This document shows, piece by piece, positions 1 through 8,618 of a stretch of 64,000 nt of DNA (the stretch's first letter is position 1; each line of letters begins with the position of its first letter). The DNA comes from SIG603 sp963621245. GTDB taxonomy: Bacteria; Bacillota; Clostridia; Oscillospirales; Acutalibacteraceae. Location: the NCBI GenBank assembly GCA_963621245.1, contig CAVFCW010000002.1, positions 169,532-233,531 of the forward strand. Reading direction: 5' to 3'. Position numbers and translations under genes: made by a program. The notes beneath the pieces were generated by a model that ran no database searches, was not told the origin of the DNA, and worked only from the letters and a program-made list of their open reading frames with translations.

Positions 1-51
1 GTTTTTCGCCGTGAGGGGCTTTGTTCCGTATTCGTTTATTTTTTCACTCAT
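1..51 (-). CDS. N-terminus of a gene cut by the left window edge
   Basis: Seventeen codons run leftward from an ATG at 51 off the edge of the window (MSEKINEYG... ending LTAKN). An AG-rich stretch (GAGGATAGGA) precedes the ATG. It follows the flavoprotein gene on the same strand by 52 bases, so the two are probably co-transcribed. The last residues resemble the opening L-x-x-K-N of old-yellow-enzyme-type flavin reductases, but 17 residues cannot support that; the product is unidentified. Confidence 0.5.
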   Translation of the reverse strand, partial: MSEKINEYGTKPLTAKN

Positions 52-103
52 TTTAAATTCCTATCCTCTGTCACTTCTTGTGACAACACCTTATTTTTAA
101 CTG

Positions 104-1075
104 TTACATCGATTTGATTACTTCATCGAAGTTCTTGTATTTCTCCATCATCTTGGGAAGCGTGTCCTTATTTGCAACAAGCTTAGGCACGCAAACCTTG
201 ATCATGTTCTGGATTTCGTTGTAGTGCTCATAAATACCTATTGGGGTATTTCTCGCTCTGTTCTTCTCCTCCTCGGAGAATTCAACCTTGACCTTATCAC
301 CGTCAACGGAGAGTGTTCCCCAAATGCCGCAAATCGGGCACTCGACGTGTGTTGTTCCGTTCATGCTCAGAAGCGGATTGTGGCAAACGGGGCAAACTCC
401 CTCTTCGCCTACCCATGTGTCAACCTCGTCATACGGCTTACCGAGAGACTCGGCAACAGCTTTTCCGAGATCTGAGCATTTCTGCATAAGCTCCTTGTCA
501 AAAAGCGGATGACCTGTTCTTCCCTGATCGTAAGCGTCAACGTGACCCACACACTTCATGCAGAAAGAGAATGTGAAAAGGTCGAGCATCGGCAGTCCGA
601 GAGAAACCCAGTTGTGAGTTTGTGCTCCGCCTACCGAAATATAACCGACATATCTGTCCTTGAAATACCTCGGATCGAGAAGCTCGTCCTCCGATTTGCC
701 CTCAGCGATACGCTTTTTGTTTTCCTCGAGGAGAGCGGCTCTGTCGTGAGACGGGCCGAAACGGTCGACGAAATTCTTGAACTGTCCGACAATACCTACG
801 GCATAGACGGGAGCACCGATGATAATTCCGTCAGCGTCAAGGCATGCCTCTTCAAGAATATGATAATCATCCTTGAGACAGCAGTGAATTTCTGTCGCGC
901 CCTTGTCACGGGTTCTGCTGCAGTAGTCACAAGCACGGCAATGGCCTATGTTCATGGCAACCGTGTTGATAAACTGAACATCAGCGCCAGCAGCCTTTGC
1001 GGCAAACAGTGCTTCCTTAACCATGACGTCGCTTCTCTGGTTCTTTCTTCCGAAAGAGATACCTAAAATCTTCAT
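104..1075 (-). CDS. Iron-sulfur flavoprotein (flavodoxin/NADPH-FMN reductase fold) with C-terminal zinc ribbon
   Basis: A 323-residue cytoplasmic flavoprotein. The start MKILGISFG opens the flavodoxin-like Rossmann fold typical of NADPH-dependent FMN reductases. Near residue 45 a compact cysteine set (CRACDYC followed by CC about 14 residues on) is the cluster motif of iron-sulfur flavoproteins, and GAPVYAVG is the usual flavin loop. The last third adds a CPVC...CPIC pair, a rubredoxin/zinc-ribbon-like element not present in simple family members. The start at 1075 is chosen because GGAGG lies five bases upstream; the longer frame to 1114 has no ribosome site. It probably carries electrons between reduced pyridine nucleotide or ferredoxin and a partner reductase. 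The partner is unknown, although the neighbourhood is rich in redox enzymes. Confidence 0.8.
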   Translation of the reverse strand: MKILGISFGRKNQRSDVMVKEALFAAKAAGADVQFINTVAMNIGHCRACDYCSRTRDKGATEIHCCLKDDYHILEEACLDADGIIIGAPVYAVGIVGQFKNFVDRFGPSHDRAALLEENKKRIAEGKSEDELLDPRYFKDRYVGYISVGGAQTHNWVSLGLPMLDLFTFSFCMKCVGHVDAYDQGRTGHPLFDKELMQKCSDLGKAVAESLGKPYDEVDTWVGEEGVCPVCHNPLLSMNGTTHVECPICGIWGTLSVDGDKVKVEFSEEEKNRARNTPIGIYEHYNEIQNMIKVCVPKLVANKDTLPKMMEKYKNFDEVIKSM

Positions 1076-1153
1076 GTTTTCCTCCATATAATTTATGAGC
1101 CGAAGTAAGCTCAATTTTGCGTGAAAATCCTAAAAATCGGTCTAAAAAAGTAA

Positions 1154-1183
1154 CGTCGGTAGCGGTTTTGTTTGCAACCGACG
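1154..1183 (-). other. Leader hairpin followed by a U-rich run
   Basis: Read on the minus strand, CGTCGGT pairs with ACCGACG (7 bp; an inner GC pair extends it past a mismatch) around a loop of about 16 bases, followed by TTACTTTTTTAG. It lies between a TATAAT at 1254-1259 and the flavoprotein start at 1075, so it could be an attenuator or a 5' stability hairpin. Confidence 0.4.
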
Positions 1184-1253
1184 ATCTTTTTCACCTTAAT
1201 TTTCATCCATCTTTAAACCTCCACACACTTTGTTAAAAAATTACTATACTCGT

Positions 1254-1259
1254 ATTATA
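1254..1259 (-). promoter_or_regulatory. Possible -10 element for the flavoprotein gene
   Basis: A perfect TATAAT lies on the minus strand about 180 bases upstream of the flavoprotein start. No good -35 hexamer is seen at 16-18 bases, so it would be weak or activator-dependent. Confidence 0.35.
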
Positions 1260-1307
1260 CATTGCATTTTCTCTTTAATCTTTCCGCTTAAAAGCTACAT
1301 TTTTAGG

Positions 1308-1352
1308 ATTTTTGCCCTCATTTTTCGTGCTTGAAAACAGCAGGGCAAAAAT
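1308..1352. repeat. Inverted repeat ATTTTTGCCCT / AGGGCAAAAAT
   Basis: Two perfect 11-base arms separated by 23 bases lie in the gene-free stretch 1076-1475. They sit between the end of the AraC-GH39 gene and the putative promoter of the flavoprotein gene. No clear T-run follows on either strand, so it may be a regulator site or a weak terminator. Confidence 0.4.
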
Positions 1353-1434
1353 CATCAGATTGTTTTTGTCCTCTTGTTTTTTTGCCTGTTTTATGAGCTT
1401 TTTTCGGCTTATTTTCCCGATTTTTCTTTTGAAA

Positions 1435-1464
1435 ACACAAAAATCCCCCGCTTTTGCGAGGGAT
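1435..1464 (-). terminator. Rho-independent terminator of the AraC-GH39 gene
   Basis: On the minus strand, CCCTCGC-AAAA-GCGGGGG is followed by ATTTTTGTGTTTT, 12 bases beyond the stop codon of the gene ending at 1476. Confidence 0.75.
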
Positions 1465-1475
1465 AAACCTGTGTG

Positions 1476-3872
1476 TTATGAATCGTATCGGTAGCGGATG
1501 TCAATAAGTCTAATTTCCTGCATTTCAAGGTTATTCTCAAGATGTATTTCTCCGTCAGTCACCTCAAGCTTCATGATCTCGATAGTCGGATTAGCCCTGT
1601 AGGTCAAATACTGCACCTCGTCACGCATAAGACTTTTCGAGTAGTCGAGATTTTTCCATATATCCTGAACACTTCCGTTCTTTCTGTTGAGATAATATAT
1701 TTTTACAAGGTACTTTCCGTTTTTCACATTTTTGATTGTGAAGTTTAATTTTATCGGATCGACATCCTCAAAATACTGATCGATGTCCTCAAGCTCTATC
1801 TCGTCCTCATCGGTATAAACATACCTTGAGGAAAGGGTTTTGTAGTTGTGACAGGCTATGACATAGTGGCCATGTCCGTTTGCCGTTACGATAGAGTTTT
1901 CGTTTTTCTCAAGCACATTTTTCTTAAGCTTATCTATAAAGAAGAAAGCATAGAACGACGGCTTGCCTATGCCCTCACGGGAAACAAGACCCGAATCTCC
2001 GTTAAGCACGGTATCGGTATCATAGTAATCGGAATAAGTATCGAGTGCATGCCAATAAGCCATGAAATCCACTTTACCGTTCATATCAATACAGTTTTTT
2101 AAGATATACGCACCCTGTTCGCAGCTGTCGTTGAGGACGTTTCTGTTGGAAATCGTGAAATTCCACTCGTCAATATGAATTTCGTCTACTTCAAGACCGC
2201 TTCCTTTTATAATGGACTTCATAATCTCGATTTGATTCGTCATATATTCGGAATCGATTGATTTTCTTCCGTAGCGGTTGCCTTCCTCTATGAACGCAAC
2301 GTACTGGTACGAGCAGAACGAGAGAAAATCGGGGTGAATCTCTCTCTGTTTCCAAATCGAGAATACATCTTTGCAGACTGAATTTTCATAGCCGAGTATG
2401 AACCCTGCTCCGCCGACGCGAATATTTTCGGAGTATTTTTTCAATTGCCTGTAAAGCACGTCGAATCTCTTGTAATACTCTCCGTTCGGATTTGAGATAT
2501 TAAGCGAAGGATTGTTCCAGTATTCAAAATACCAGCTCTCAACCTCCTCAACGCCGTAACGGTTTATAAGATGAGCACACATCTTTCCGACAACATCTGA
2601 AAAACCTTCAAAATCGATGTCATTATCTTCCATATCGTCAACGCTCACAGCCCTCTCGGGTGTGTAAGAAACTAAGCTCGGCTTGTTTCCGATTTCGAGA
2701 TAAGGTTTCATATTGTTCTCAAGCAGAAAATCAAACGCCTGATCCAGTCCTCTGAAGTTATACCCTTTGTCGTCACCGAAACAGTATTCCTTGGAAAGTA
2801 TGTTCCACACTCTCACGTACTTGTTTTCCATGCGCTCGTGAATTTTCTTAACCTGAGTCTGAGCCTCGTAGTGCAAAAGCTGATACACGTCTCCGATATT
2901 TATCGCCTTGCAGTACTCCGTAAATTTCTCTTTCACGGTGTTTGCATCGGCTTCAATCGTTACTTCCTTGTTTGACTGCGGATTATCCTTTTGCTCGCGG
3001 AATTTTAAATACTCCAAAACCTTTAACTCTTCTTCTTTTGACAAAACGGTATCGCCGCCGTTCAGACTTTCGTTTTTTTTAAGAGAGGAGCGGTATTCGC
3101 TGGGCGACTGATGAAAAACGTCTCGAAACGACTTTGTAAACGCCGCCGAAGTCGGATATCCGTTATCGTAAGCAATGCGGGTGAGTGTTTTTTCGGAGTA
3201 CATCAACTCGTCCACGGCATGAAAGAGCCTGATATTATTGAGATATTCGACAAACGTCATGCCGAGGTGCTTTTTTATGTATCGGGACAAATAAGTGTTT
3301 GAGAGATAGAGCTTTTCCGCAAGGTCGTTTAAACTCACCTGACTCTGATAGTTCGACTGAATATAATTTTGTATCTCCTGAAGTCTTATTCTGTCCTGAG
3401 AATTTTCCGAATTCAGTCTAACATCATCCGTTTTAACCATAAAATTACTGGTTAAAACATAAACCGCCTCGAAATAAAGCGAATTTAAATAAAGTGCACT
3501 CTTATCTTCTTTTTCAAAATATCTCGTAAGAATACGGTCAAGCAGTTTTCTTAATTGTGCATATGCGTTATTCTTGTCGGCTGTCGTGTTGCACCAGAAA
3601 AAAAGTTGCATCGAGCCCATATATTCCGTCAAAAGATGATAATCAATTTCAAACCTTGCGCCAAGCACATCTTGACTTCCCGTTACCGTATGAGATTTAT
3701 TTGCGTTGACCAAAACTATATCGCCGCTTCCCAAATGGTAAGTTTTGTCATCTATCTTCACGTCCATGTTCCCCTGAAGTATATAAAACAGTTCGGGGTT
3801 GAGGTGGTAATGAGTCGACGACTCCGCAAGCGTTATGAAATTAAAATGCATTAAGCTTCTTATTGTTTCCAT
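1476..3872 (-). CDS. AraC-family regulator fused to a GH39-like (beta-xylosidase-type) domain
   Basis: A 798-residue fusion. Residues about 5-85 form an AraC-type cupin (HYHLNPELFYILQG). Residues about 160-265 are a double helix-turn-helix AraC DNA-binding domain (SLNDLAEKLYLSNTYLSRYIK, then YPTSAAFTKSF). From about 310 to the end lies a GH39-like TIM barrel with C-terminal beta domain. In GH39 enzymes the acid/base Glu sits in a W-N-E-P motif; here it reads WNNPS, so residue 454 is Asn (codon 2511-2513). The nucleophile-type Glu569 in IDEWN is kept. The barrel may therefore sense a glycoside rather than cut it. The start is M6 of the open frame (3872), since GGAAGGTG lies just upstream. It probably controls adjacent glycoside or redox genes; targets are not shown. 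Confidence 0.85.
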   Translation of the reverse strand: METIRSLMHFNFITLAESSTHYHLNPELFYILQGNMDVKIDDKTYHLGSGDIVLVNANKSHTVTGSQDVLGARFEIDYHLLTEYMGSMQLFFWCNTTADKNNAYAQLRKLLDRILTRYFEKEDKSALYLNSLYFEAVYVLTSNFMVKTDDVRLNSENSQDRIRLQEIQNYIQSNYQSQVSLNDLAEKLYLSNTYLSRYIKKHLGMTFVEYLNNIRLFHAVDELMYSEKTLTRIAYDNGYPTSAAFTKSFRDVFHQSPSEYRSSLKKNESLNGGDTVLSKEEELKVLEYLKFREQKDNPQSNKEVTIEADANTVKEKFTEYCKAINIGDVYQLLHYEAQTQVKKIHERMENKYVRVWNILSKEYCFGDDKGYNFRGLDQAFDFLLENNMKPYLEIGNKPSLVSYTPERAVSVDDMEDNDIDFEGFSDVVGKMCAHLINRYGVEEVESWYFEYWNNPSLNISNPNGEYYKRFDVLYRQLKKYSENIRVGGAGFILGYENSVCKDVFSIWKQREIHPDFLSFCSYQYVAFIEEGNRYGRKSIDSEYMTNQIEIMKSIIKGSGLEVDEIHIDEWNFTISNRNVLNDSCEQGAYILKNCIDMNGKVDFMAYWHALDTYSDYYDTDTVLNGDSGLVSREGIGKPSFYAFFFIDKLKKNVLEKNENSIVTANGHGHYVIACHNYKTLSSRYVYTDEDEIELEDIDQYFEDVDPIKLNFTIKNVKNGKYLVKIYYLNRKNGSVQDIWKNLDYSKSLMRDEVQYLTYRANPTIEIMKLEVTDGEIHLENNLEMQEIRLIDIRYRYDS

Positions 3873-4026
3873 TCCCACACCTTCCATACATCACGTTCAA
3901 TTTTATTACATACACACAAAAGCATATATATTAGATTGAAGTTTATGTGACTATTGTATCATATTGTGTTGAAAAAATCAGTAATTATATTTTGAAATTT
4001 GCAAACTCTTTTATCATTTAAAACGC

Positions 4027-4062
4027 AAAAGAAAAAGAACAGATACCTTTCGGCACCTGTTC
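4027..4062 (-). terminator. Terminator of the NuoF-like/NuoG-GltD operon
   Basis: On the minus strand, GAACAGGTGCC-GAAA-GGTATCTGTTC (11 bp with G-U pairs) is followed by TTTTTCTTTT, about 60 bases after the stop at 4120. Confidence 0.8.
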
Positions 4063-4119
4063 TCCTTCAATTGAGTTAAATATAAAGTTAAATATAGAAG
4101 ATGTGGCTTGTTATCTTTG

Positions 4120-5313
4120 TTATCTTTTCTTGAACTTACCGACCTTGGTAAGTCTGTTCGGAAGCTTTGGCGGCTTGCCTGTCGTGCGGACGATTGCATC
4201 CTCGTCACAAACCTCCATACACTTACCGCACTTTGTGCAGTCGAAATCATCAATCATATGAATGTACTTTGCTTTTCCCTCGATGCAGTCCTTGGGGCAA
4301 ACGTCAACGCACTCTCCGCAACCCGTGCAAAGAGTCGGATCGATATAAATCAATACAAATGAGGAGCATGCGCCTGCGGGGCAATTTTTCTTTTTTATGT
4401 GCTCGTCATATTCCTTTGAGAAAAGTTGCGTTGCACTCAAAGCGGCTTTTGCTGAATTCTCTCCCATCGAGCAAGGCGTCGAGAAACACATCGCTTCGCC
4501 TATTTCTTTTGTGAGAGCCATAAACTCCGCTTTGCCTCTGCCCTCGGTGATTTCCTTTTGCATATGTTCAAGCTGGATAAGTCCCTCACGGCAGAAAACG
4601 CATTTTCCGCAACTTGTTTTTCTCGAAGCCAAAAGATTGTTTCGGCAATCCTGAACAATGCAGTCCTTACTTGTAAGCACTTTGAGAACACCGTTTGTAA
4701 TCGATTTAACGCTCATTTCGGCGTCTTCCGGCGAGTGATATTCATAGCCGAAATAGAGAGCTTTTACATCGTCTGTATCAATTAAATCGGAGATTTTCGC
4801 ATCGGCAGAAACTTTCTTTAACTTCTCGCCATTTACGGATACATAAACTCCGTTTTCATAACAATCGTCAAACAAATCGGCAAGATTTTTAGCTGTGACT
4901 ATGTGAATGAGTGCACTTCCCTTTGAAGCACGCACATTTACGATTCCGCTCACAAGCGTTACGCCGTATTTCTCGGCTGTCTCCTTGAGGCTCTCAAAAA
5001 GCTCCGTTTCGTCCTCCGGAATATACAACGATTTTTTGTCGCTTTCAAGTGCGTATGCGGCTATGGAAATTCCTTCCATTACCTTTTTGGGGTCTTCCCT
5101 TAATATCTCGAGCAATGCGTGGTCGGTGTCGACATTATTAAGAGCCACGGCTACGCCGAGTTCTTTTTGCTCCTCCAGACTTTCTTCCTTTGCGCCTTCA
5201 AGGCGGTCAAAAAGCGGCTGTGAAAACAATCCGTATTCGCAAATTCCCGATTCACGGATTTTATTAAGTACATCACTGCTGCTCATAGCTTTTGCGTTTT
5301 CAAATGCACTCAT
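4120..5313 (-). CDS. NuoF/HydB-like iron-sulfur protein lacking the FMN/NADH motif, with 2[4Fe-4S] ferredoxin tail
   Basis: 397 residues. The middle and C-terminal parts match the 51-kDa NuoF family: a segment like DPxxxxEGxxIAAYA near residue 75, an SLBB-like region, then the N3-type cluster motif SCGKCVFC (Cys 235, 238, 241) with the fourth Cys at about 281 (STPC). A ferredoxin domain follows (CTGCGECVDVCP and CTKCGKCMEVC, about 329-370). The glycine-rich GRGGAGFPTG loop that binds FMN and NADH in NuoF is absent and the N-terminal third is short, so this protein is probably an electron wire rather than an NADH oxidase. The start at 5313 has AAGGAGG nine bases upstream and lies one base after the previous stop, so translation is coupled to the NuoG-GltD fusion. 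Confidence 0.8.
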   Translation of the reverse strand: MSAFENAKAMSSSDVLNKIRESGICEYGLFSQPLFDRLEGAKEESLEEQKELGVAVALNNVDTDHALLEILREDPKKVMEGISIAAYALESDKKSLYIPEDETELFESLKETAEKYGVTLVSGIVNVRASKGSALIHIVTAKNLADLFDDCYENGVYVSVNGEKLKKVSADAKISDLIDTDDVKALYFGYEYHSPEDAEMSVKSITNGVLKVLTSKDCIVQDCRNNLLASRKTSCGKCVFCREGLIQLEHMQKEITEGRGKAEFMALTKEIGEAMCFSTPCSMGENSAKAALSATQLFSKEYDEHIKKKNCPAGACSSFVLIYIDPTLCTGCGECVDVCPKDCIEGKAKYIHMIDDFDCTKCGKCMEVCDEDAIVRTTGKPPKLPNRLTKVGKFKKR

Positions 5314-5314
5314 A

Positions 5315-7432
5315 TTATTCAGCCTCCTTGACATTTTGGAAATCGCCCCAAAGACTCGGTCTTGAAATTTCAAGGCGCAAATCGCACTGGAGACATCTTC
5401 CCGCTTCTGCGCAAATATCAGCGTCGCAAATTCCGTGATCGAACAATCTGAAGTTATCGCTTCTCTCTGCAGGAGAATCTACCTTTGTGTGCTTTCTCTC
5501 CTGATAGCCGAATCCCGGGCACTGGCCGATGTACGGCTCTTTTTTCTGCTTTGGAGCAAGCGCCTCGGATATATCACCGTCTCCGCCCAAATATTTATCA
5601 ATCTGAGATGCGGCTTCTCTGCCCGATTCGATTGCCATAATTACGGACTTTGTTCCGTAAATTGCATCGCCCGCCGCAAAGATTCCCTCAACGGATGTTG
5701 CCTTGTCGTTTTCGATGTTCTTAACGGCAATGCTGTTTGCTCTTCCGAGCTCAAGGCCCGCTTCCTCGGTTATATCAGGTCTCTGACCTACCGCAAAAAT
5801 AACGGTATCGGCATCGATGTGATGCTCGGAGCCCTCTTCCTTTTCAATTATCGCACGGCGGTTCTCGTCAAATGTAAAGGATTTTACATTCATGAAATCA
5901 ACGCCCGTTACGTGGTCTTCTCCCGTGATTCTCTCGAATGTCTGAGCGGGATGCACGAAGATTCCCTCTTCCTCAGCCTGTTCGATTTCTTCATCGCTTG
6001 CAGTCATAACGTTTCTTGCCTCAAGGCACGCAAGATGAATCTCCTCTGCGCCCAAACGCTTTGCACTTCTTGCGCAGTCAAATGCAACGTTTCCGCCGCC
6101 GAGAACTATAACACGCTTGCCCATGCCTGTTTCTTTGCCCATACTGCAGTTGCGGAGGAAATCAGCATTGAGGATAACTCCGTCAAGCGAACTGCCTTGC
6201 ATGGGAAGACGAACGCCCTTGTGTCCGCCGATTGTCATAAGCACCGCGTCATATTCTTTCAAAAGTTCCACAGGCTTTTCGACTTTTGCGTTAACCTCAA
6301 TCTTAACGCCCTGATCCTCGATAACCTTTGCCTCCTCGGCAATTATTTCTCTCGGCAAACGATATGCGGGAATTCCGTAAGCCATCATTCCGCCAACAGT
6401 CGGAAGAGCCTCTTTCAATGTTACGTCATGTCCCTGTTTTCTGAGGTAATAAGCCGCTGTGAGACCAGCGGGGCCGCCGCCTACAACGCAAACTTTTTTA
6501 CCCGTATCGGCAAGCTGTTTTCCCTTGCCCTTCCAATAAGCGCCCGTGTCATGCTCTGCGGCATAACGCTTGATGTCGCGAATTGCCATGGGATCGCTTA
6601 TCTCTTTTCTCTTGCACTGAAGTTCGCAGACATGACTGCAAATAAAACCGAGTGCCTTCGGGAAAGGAACTTTCTCACGGATGACCGCAGCAGCCTCGTC
6701 ATATTCTCCGTTTTTCACGTGTCTTATATACCTCGGAATATCTGTGTGAGCGGGGCAAGCGTGACGGCACGGCACAACTGCGTCTTCCTTTTTCACCTCG
6801 GTATTCATCAGCTTGTCACGGATTGTACCCGTTGGGCAAACCTCCACGCAAGCCTGACAGAAACGGCAGTCGGCGTCTTTTAAAAGTTTGTTGTGAACTG
6901 TTCCGACATATGTTTCCATTTCTTTCTTCTGATACTGAAGAACCTTAACTCCGCGCATCTCGTTGCATGCACGCACACAGCGACCGCAAAGCACACAGCG
7001 GTTCATATCGTGAACGATGAGCGAATTTTTCTCGTTCGGCTCAAAGCCCTTTGTGCGCATCTTCAAGCGACCTGTTTTGGGGCCGATGTACTGAATGAGC
7101 ATCTGCAATTCGCAGTTGCCGTATTTCGGACAGGTTGAACAGTCCTCGGGGTGACCCGCCAAAAGAAGCTCCAACGCAAGCATGCGAAGATGCTCAAGGC
7201 GCTCGCTTTTGGTTGTGATGCACATTCCGTCCTTTGCCTTAAGGGTGCATGATGTTGTAACGCCATCTTCTCCTTCAACTTCAACCACACACATACGGCA
7301 TGAGCCGAGTGGGCTCAAGTCCTTATGATGGCACAAATGCGGGATGTAAATACCTGCGTCCAAGGCGCATTCCAACACATTTTTACCTTCCGGGACTTCT
7401 ATTTTTTTCCCATCAATCGTAATAACTGCCAT
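5315..7432 (-). CDS. NuoG-type 2Fe-2S/4Fe-4S module fused to GltD-like NAD(P)H-FAD oxidoreductase
   Basis: A 705-residue fusion. Residues 1-75 are a 2Fe-2S ferredoxin domain (Cys34, 45, 48, 62; GSCRMC). About 94-107 is the NuoG-type His/Cys motif (Cys98, 101, 107). About 146-199 holds two 4Fe-4S motifs (CVLCGRCVRAC and CRFCQACVEVCP). From about 215 a glutamate-synthase small-subunit (GltD/NfnB-like) part follows, with N-terminal cysteines, FAD loop GGGPAG at 318-323, NADPH loop LGGGNVA near 445 and AAGDA near the end. A further Cys set (CDADIC...CLQC) sits at the C-terminus. The layout recalls NfnB-like subunits of electron-bifurcating or transfer complexes, moving electrons between NAD(P)H and low-potential carriers. 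It is co-translated with the NuoF-like gene. No hydrogenase H-cluster motif and no other complex I subunit is nearby. Confidence 0.85.
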   Translation of the reverse strand: MAVITIDGKKIEVPEGKNVLECALDAGIYIPHLCHHKDLSPLGSCRMCVVEVEGEDGVTTSCTLKAKDGMCITTKSERLEHLRMLALELLLAGHPEDCSTCPKYGNCELQMLIQYIGPKTGRLKMRTKGFEPNEKNSLIVHDMNRCVLCGRCVRACNEMRGVKVLQYQKKEMETYVGTVHNKLLKDADCRFCQACVEVCPTGTIRDKLMNTEVKKEDAVVPCRHACPAHTDIPRYIRHVKNGEYDEAAAVIREKVPFPKALGFICSHVCELQCKRKEISDPMAIRDIKRYAAEHDTGAYWKGKGKQLADTGKKVCVVGGGPAGLTAAYYLRKQGHDVTLKEALPTVGGMMAYGIPAYRLPREIIAEEAKVIEDQGVKIEVNAKVEKPVELLKEYDAVLMTIGGHKGVRLPMQGSSLDGVILNADFLRNCSMGKETGMGKRVIVLGGGNVAFDCARSAKRLGAEEIHLACLEARNVMTASDEEIEQAEEEGIFVHPAQTFERITGEDHVTGVDFMNVKSFTFDENRRAIIEKEEGSEHHIDADTVIFAVGQRPDITEEAGLELGRANSIAVKNIENDKATSVEGIFAAGDAIYGTKSVIMAIESGREAASQIDKYLGGDGDISEALAPKQKKEPYIGQCPGFGYQERKHTKVDSPAERSDNFRLFDHGICDADICAEAGRCLQCDLRLEISRPSLWGDFQNVKEAE

Positions 7433-7466
7433 AATTTCCTCTTTTTGTCTCTTGTAATCTTTCGAT

Positions 7467-8618
7467 TTACTTATCTTTTTTCCTCATGAAAACCACACAT
7501 GCAACAATTCCGAAAATCAACATTCCAAAAAATGCGATTATGAACTGATTGGTTGCCGTGTTCGCACCCAAAACCGTGCTTGCGGCTTTGCCCATAAATA
7601 TCGGTGCGATAAGTCCGCCTATTCCACCTATGACAGCGAAAACTCCGCTTGCCTTTGCAACCGCCTCGGGCTCAACAGATACCGAAAGCAGATACGAACC
7701 GATTGCCATAAAACAGCTGAGTGAAATTCCGCAAAGCGCACTCACAATCAGAACGCCAGCCATTCCGTGCACGGTAAGCACAAGTCCGTAACCCACAGCC
7801 GCAATCAAAATTGAAAACGGAAGTGTGAATGACTTTAATTTTGCAGATATTTTTGCGAAGAACATACCCGTCAGCAACGCAAAAGCGGCATTAACAGATG
7901 TTACCATACCCGCAAGGCTCGCATTGTCCGAGATTGTGTCGGCGATATAAATTCCGATGTTGGTGCTGTATGCGTTGATAAACAAGGTGTGCACAAACGA
8001 AGCTATCGAAATAACATAAACCATGCGGTTAAGCTTCATATCGGAGGATTTTTGCGATTTAACAGCAGGCGTTTCTGTCAAAAGGAGCTGTACGCCCACC
8101 ATTGCTATGAACGGAATAAGATAAATCAGATAATAATATCTGTAATTGATGCCCGCAAGCACGCCGCCGAGCATACTGCCCGCCATGGTTCCGATTCCCA
8201 TACCGACAACGTGAAGTCCCATGTAAGCGGCACGGCCTTCTTCGGGAATCATCTCTGCGGCGATTGCCGTGTTCATCGGGCTTGTAATGCCGAATCCGAA
8301 ACCAATCAAAACTCTTGAAATAACCAAAACGATAAAGCTCTCGGAGAAAAGCGGAAGAACTCCGCAAATTCCGATTATCAAAAGTCCTGTCAAAGCAATC
8401 TTTTTCTTGCTGAATTTTGTGGTGAGCCAGCCTACCATGAGTGAGCCGACCATTAAAAGCAAATACGGTATTGTCTGTAAAAGCTGTATCGCAGATGTTC
8501 CGTAGCCCTGATATTTTGAATTGATAACCGCAAGAACAGGTGAAATTCCTACGATATTAAGTCCGAATGCAAACGCAGTAAGAAATATGCTTACCGCTAC
8601 TTTCTTATTCTTTAACAT
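7467..8618 (-). CDS. MFS transporter, about 12 membrane segments
   Basis: A 383-residue major facilitator. Two halves of about six hydrophobic helices are joined by a polar loop near residue 195 (KSQKSSDMK). A basic loop between helices 2 and 3 (TTKFSKKK) fits the MFS signature position. The start overlaps the end of the upstream NTF2-like gene by 7 bases and the stop lies 34 bases before the NuoG-GltD start, so all belong to one operon. It probably imports the compound handled by the neighbouring flavoenzyme, or exports its product. The substrate cannot be read from the sequence. Confidence 0.85.
   Translation of the reverse strand: MLKNKKVAVSIFLTAFAFGLNIVGISPVLAVINSKYQGYGTSAIQLLQTIPYLLLMVGSLMVGWLTTKFSKKKIALTGLLIIGICGVLPLFSESFIVLVISRVLIGFGFGITSPMNTAIAAEMIPEEGRAAYMGLHVVGMGIGTMAGSMLGGVLAGINYRYYYLIYLIPFIAMVGVQLLLTETPAVKSQKSSDMKLNRMVYVISIASFVHTLFINAYSTNIGIYIADTISDNASLAGMVTSVNAAFALLTGMFFAKISAKLKSFTLPFSILIAAVGYGLVLTVHGMAGVLIVSALCGISLSCFMAIGSYLLSVSVEPEAVAKASGVFAVIGGIGGLIAPIFMGKAASTVLGANTATNQFIIAFFGMLIFGIVACVVFMRKKDK

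Noticed and set aside
5435..6883. Long open frame of 482 codons on the plus strand
   Set aside because: It is antisense to the NuoG-GltD fusion, has Cys- and His-rich unlikely composition, no ribosome site and no family features.
4120..7432. Part of a complex I or [FeFe]-hydrogenase operon
   Set aside because: No other Nuo membrane or hydrophilic subunit and no H-cluster cysteine motif is present; the GltD part points to another type of complex.
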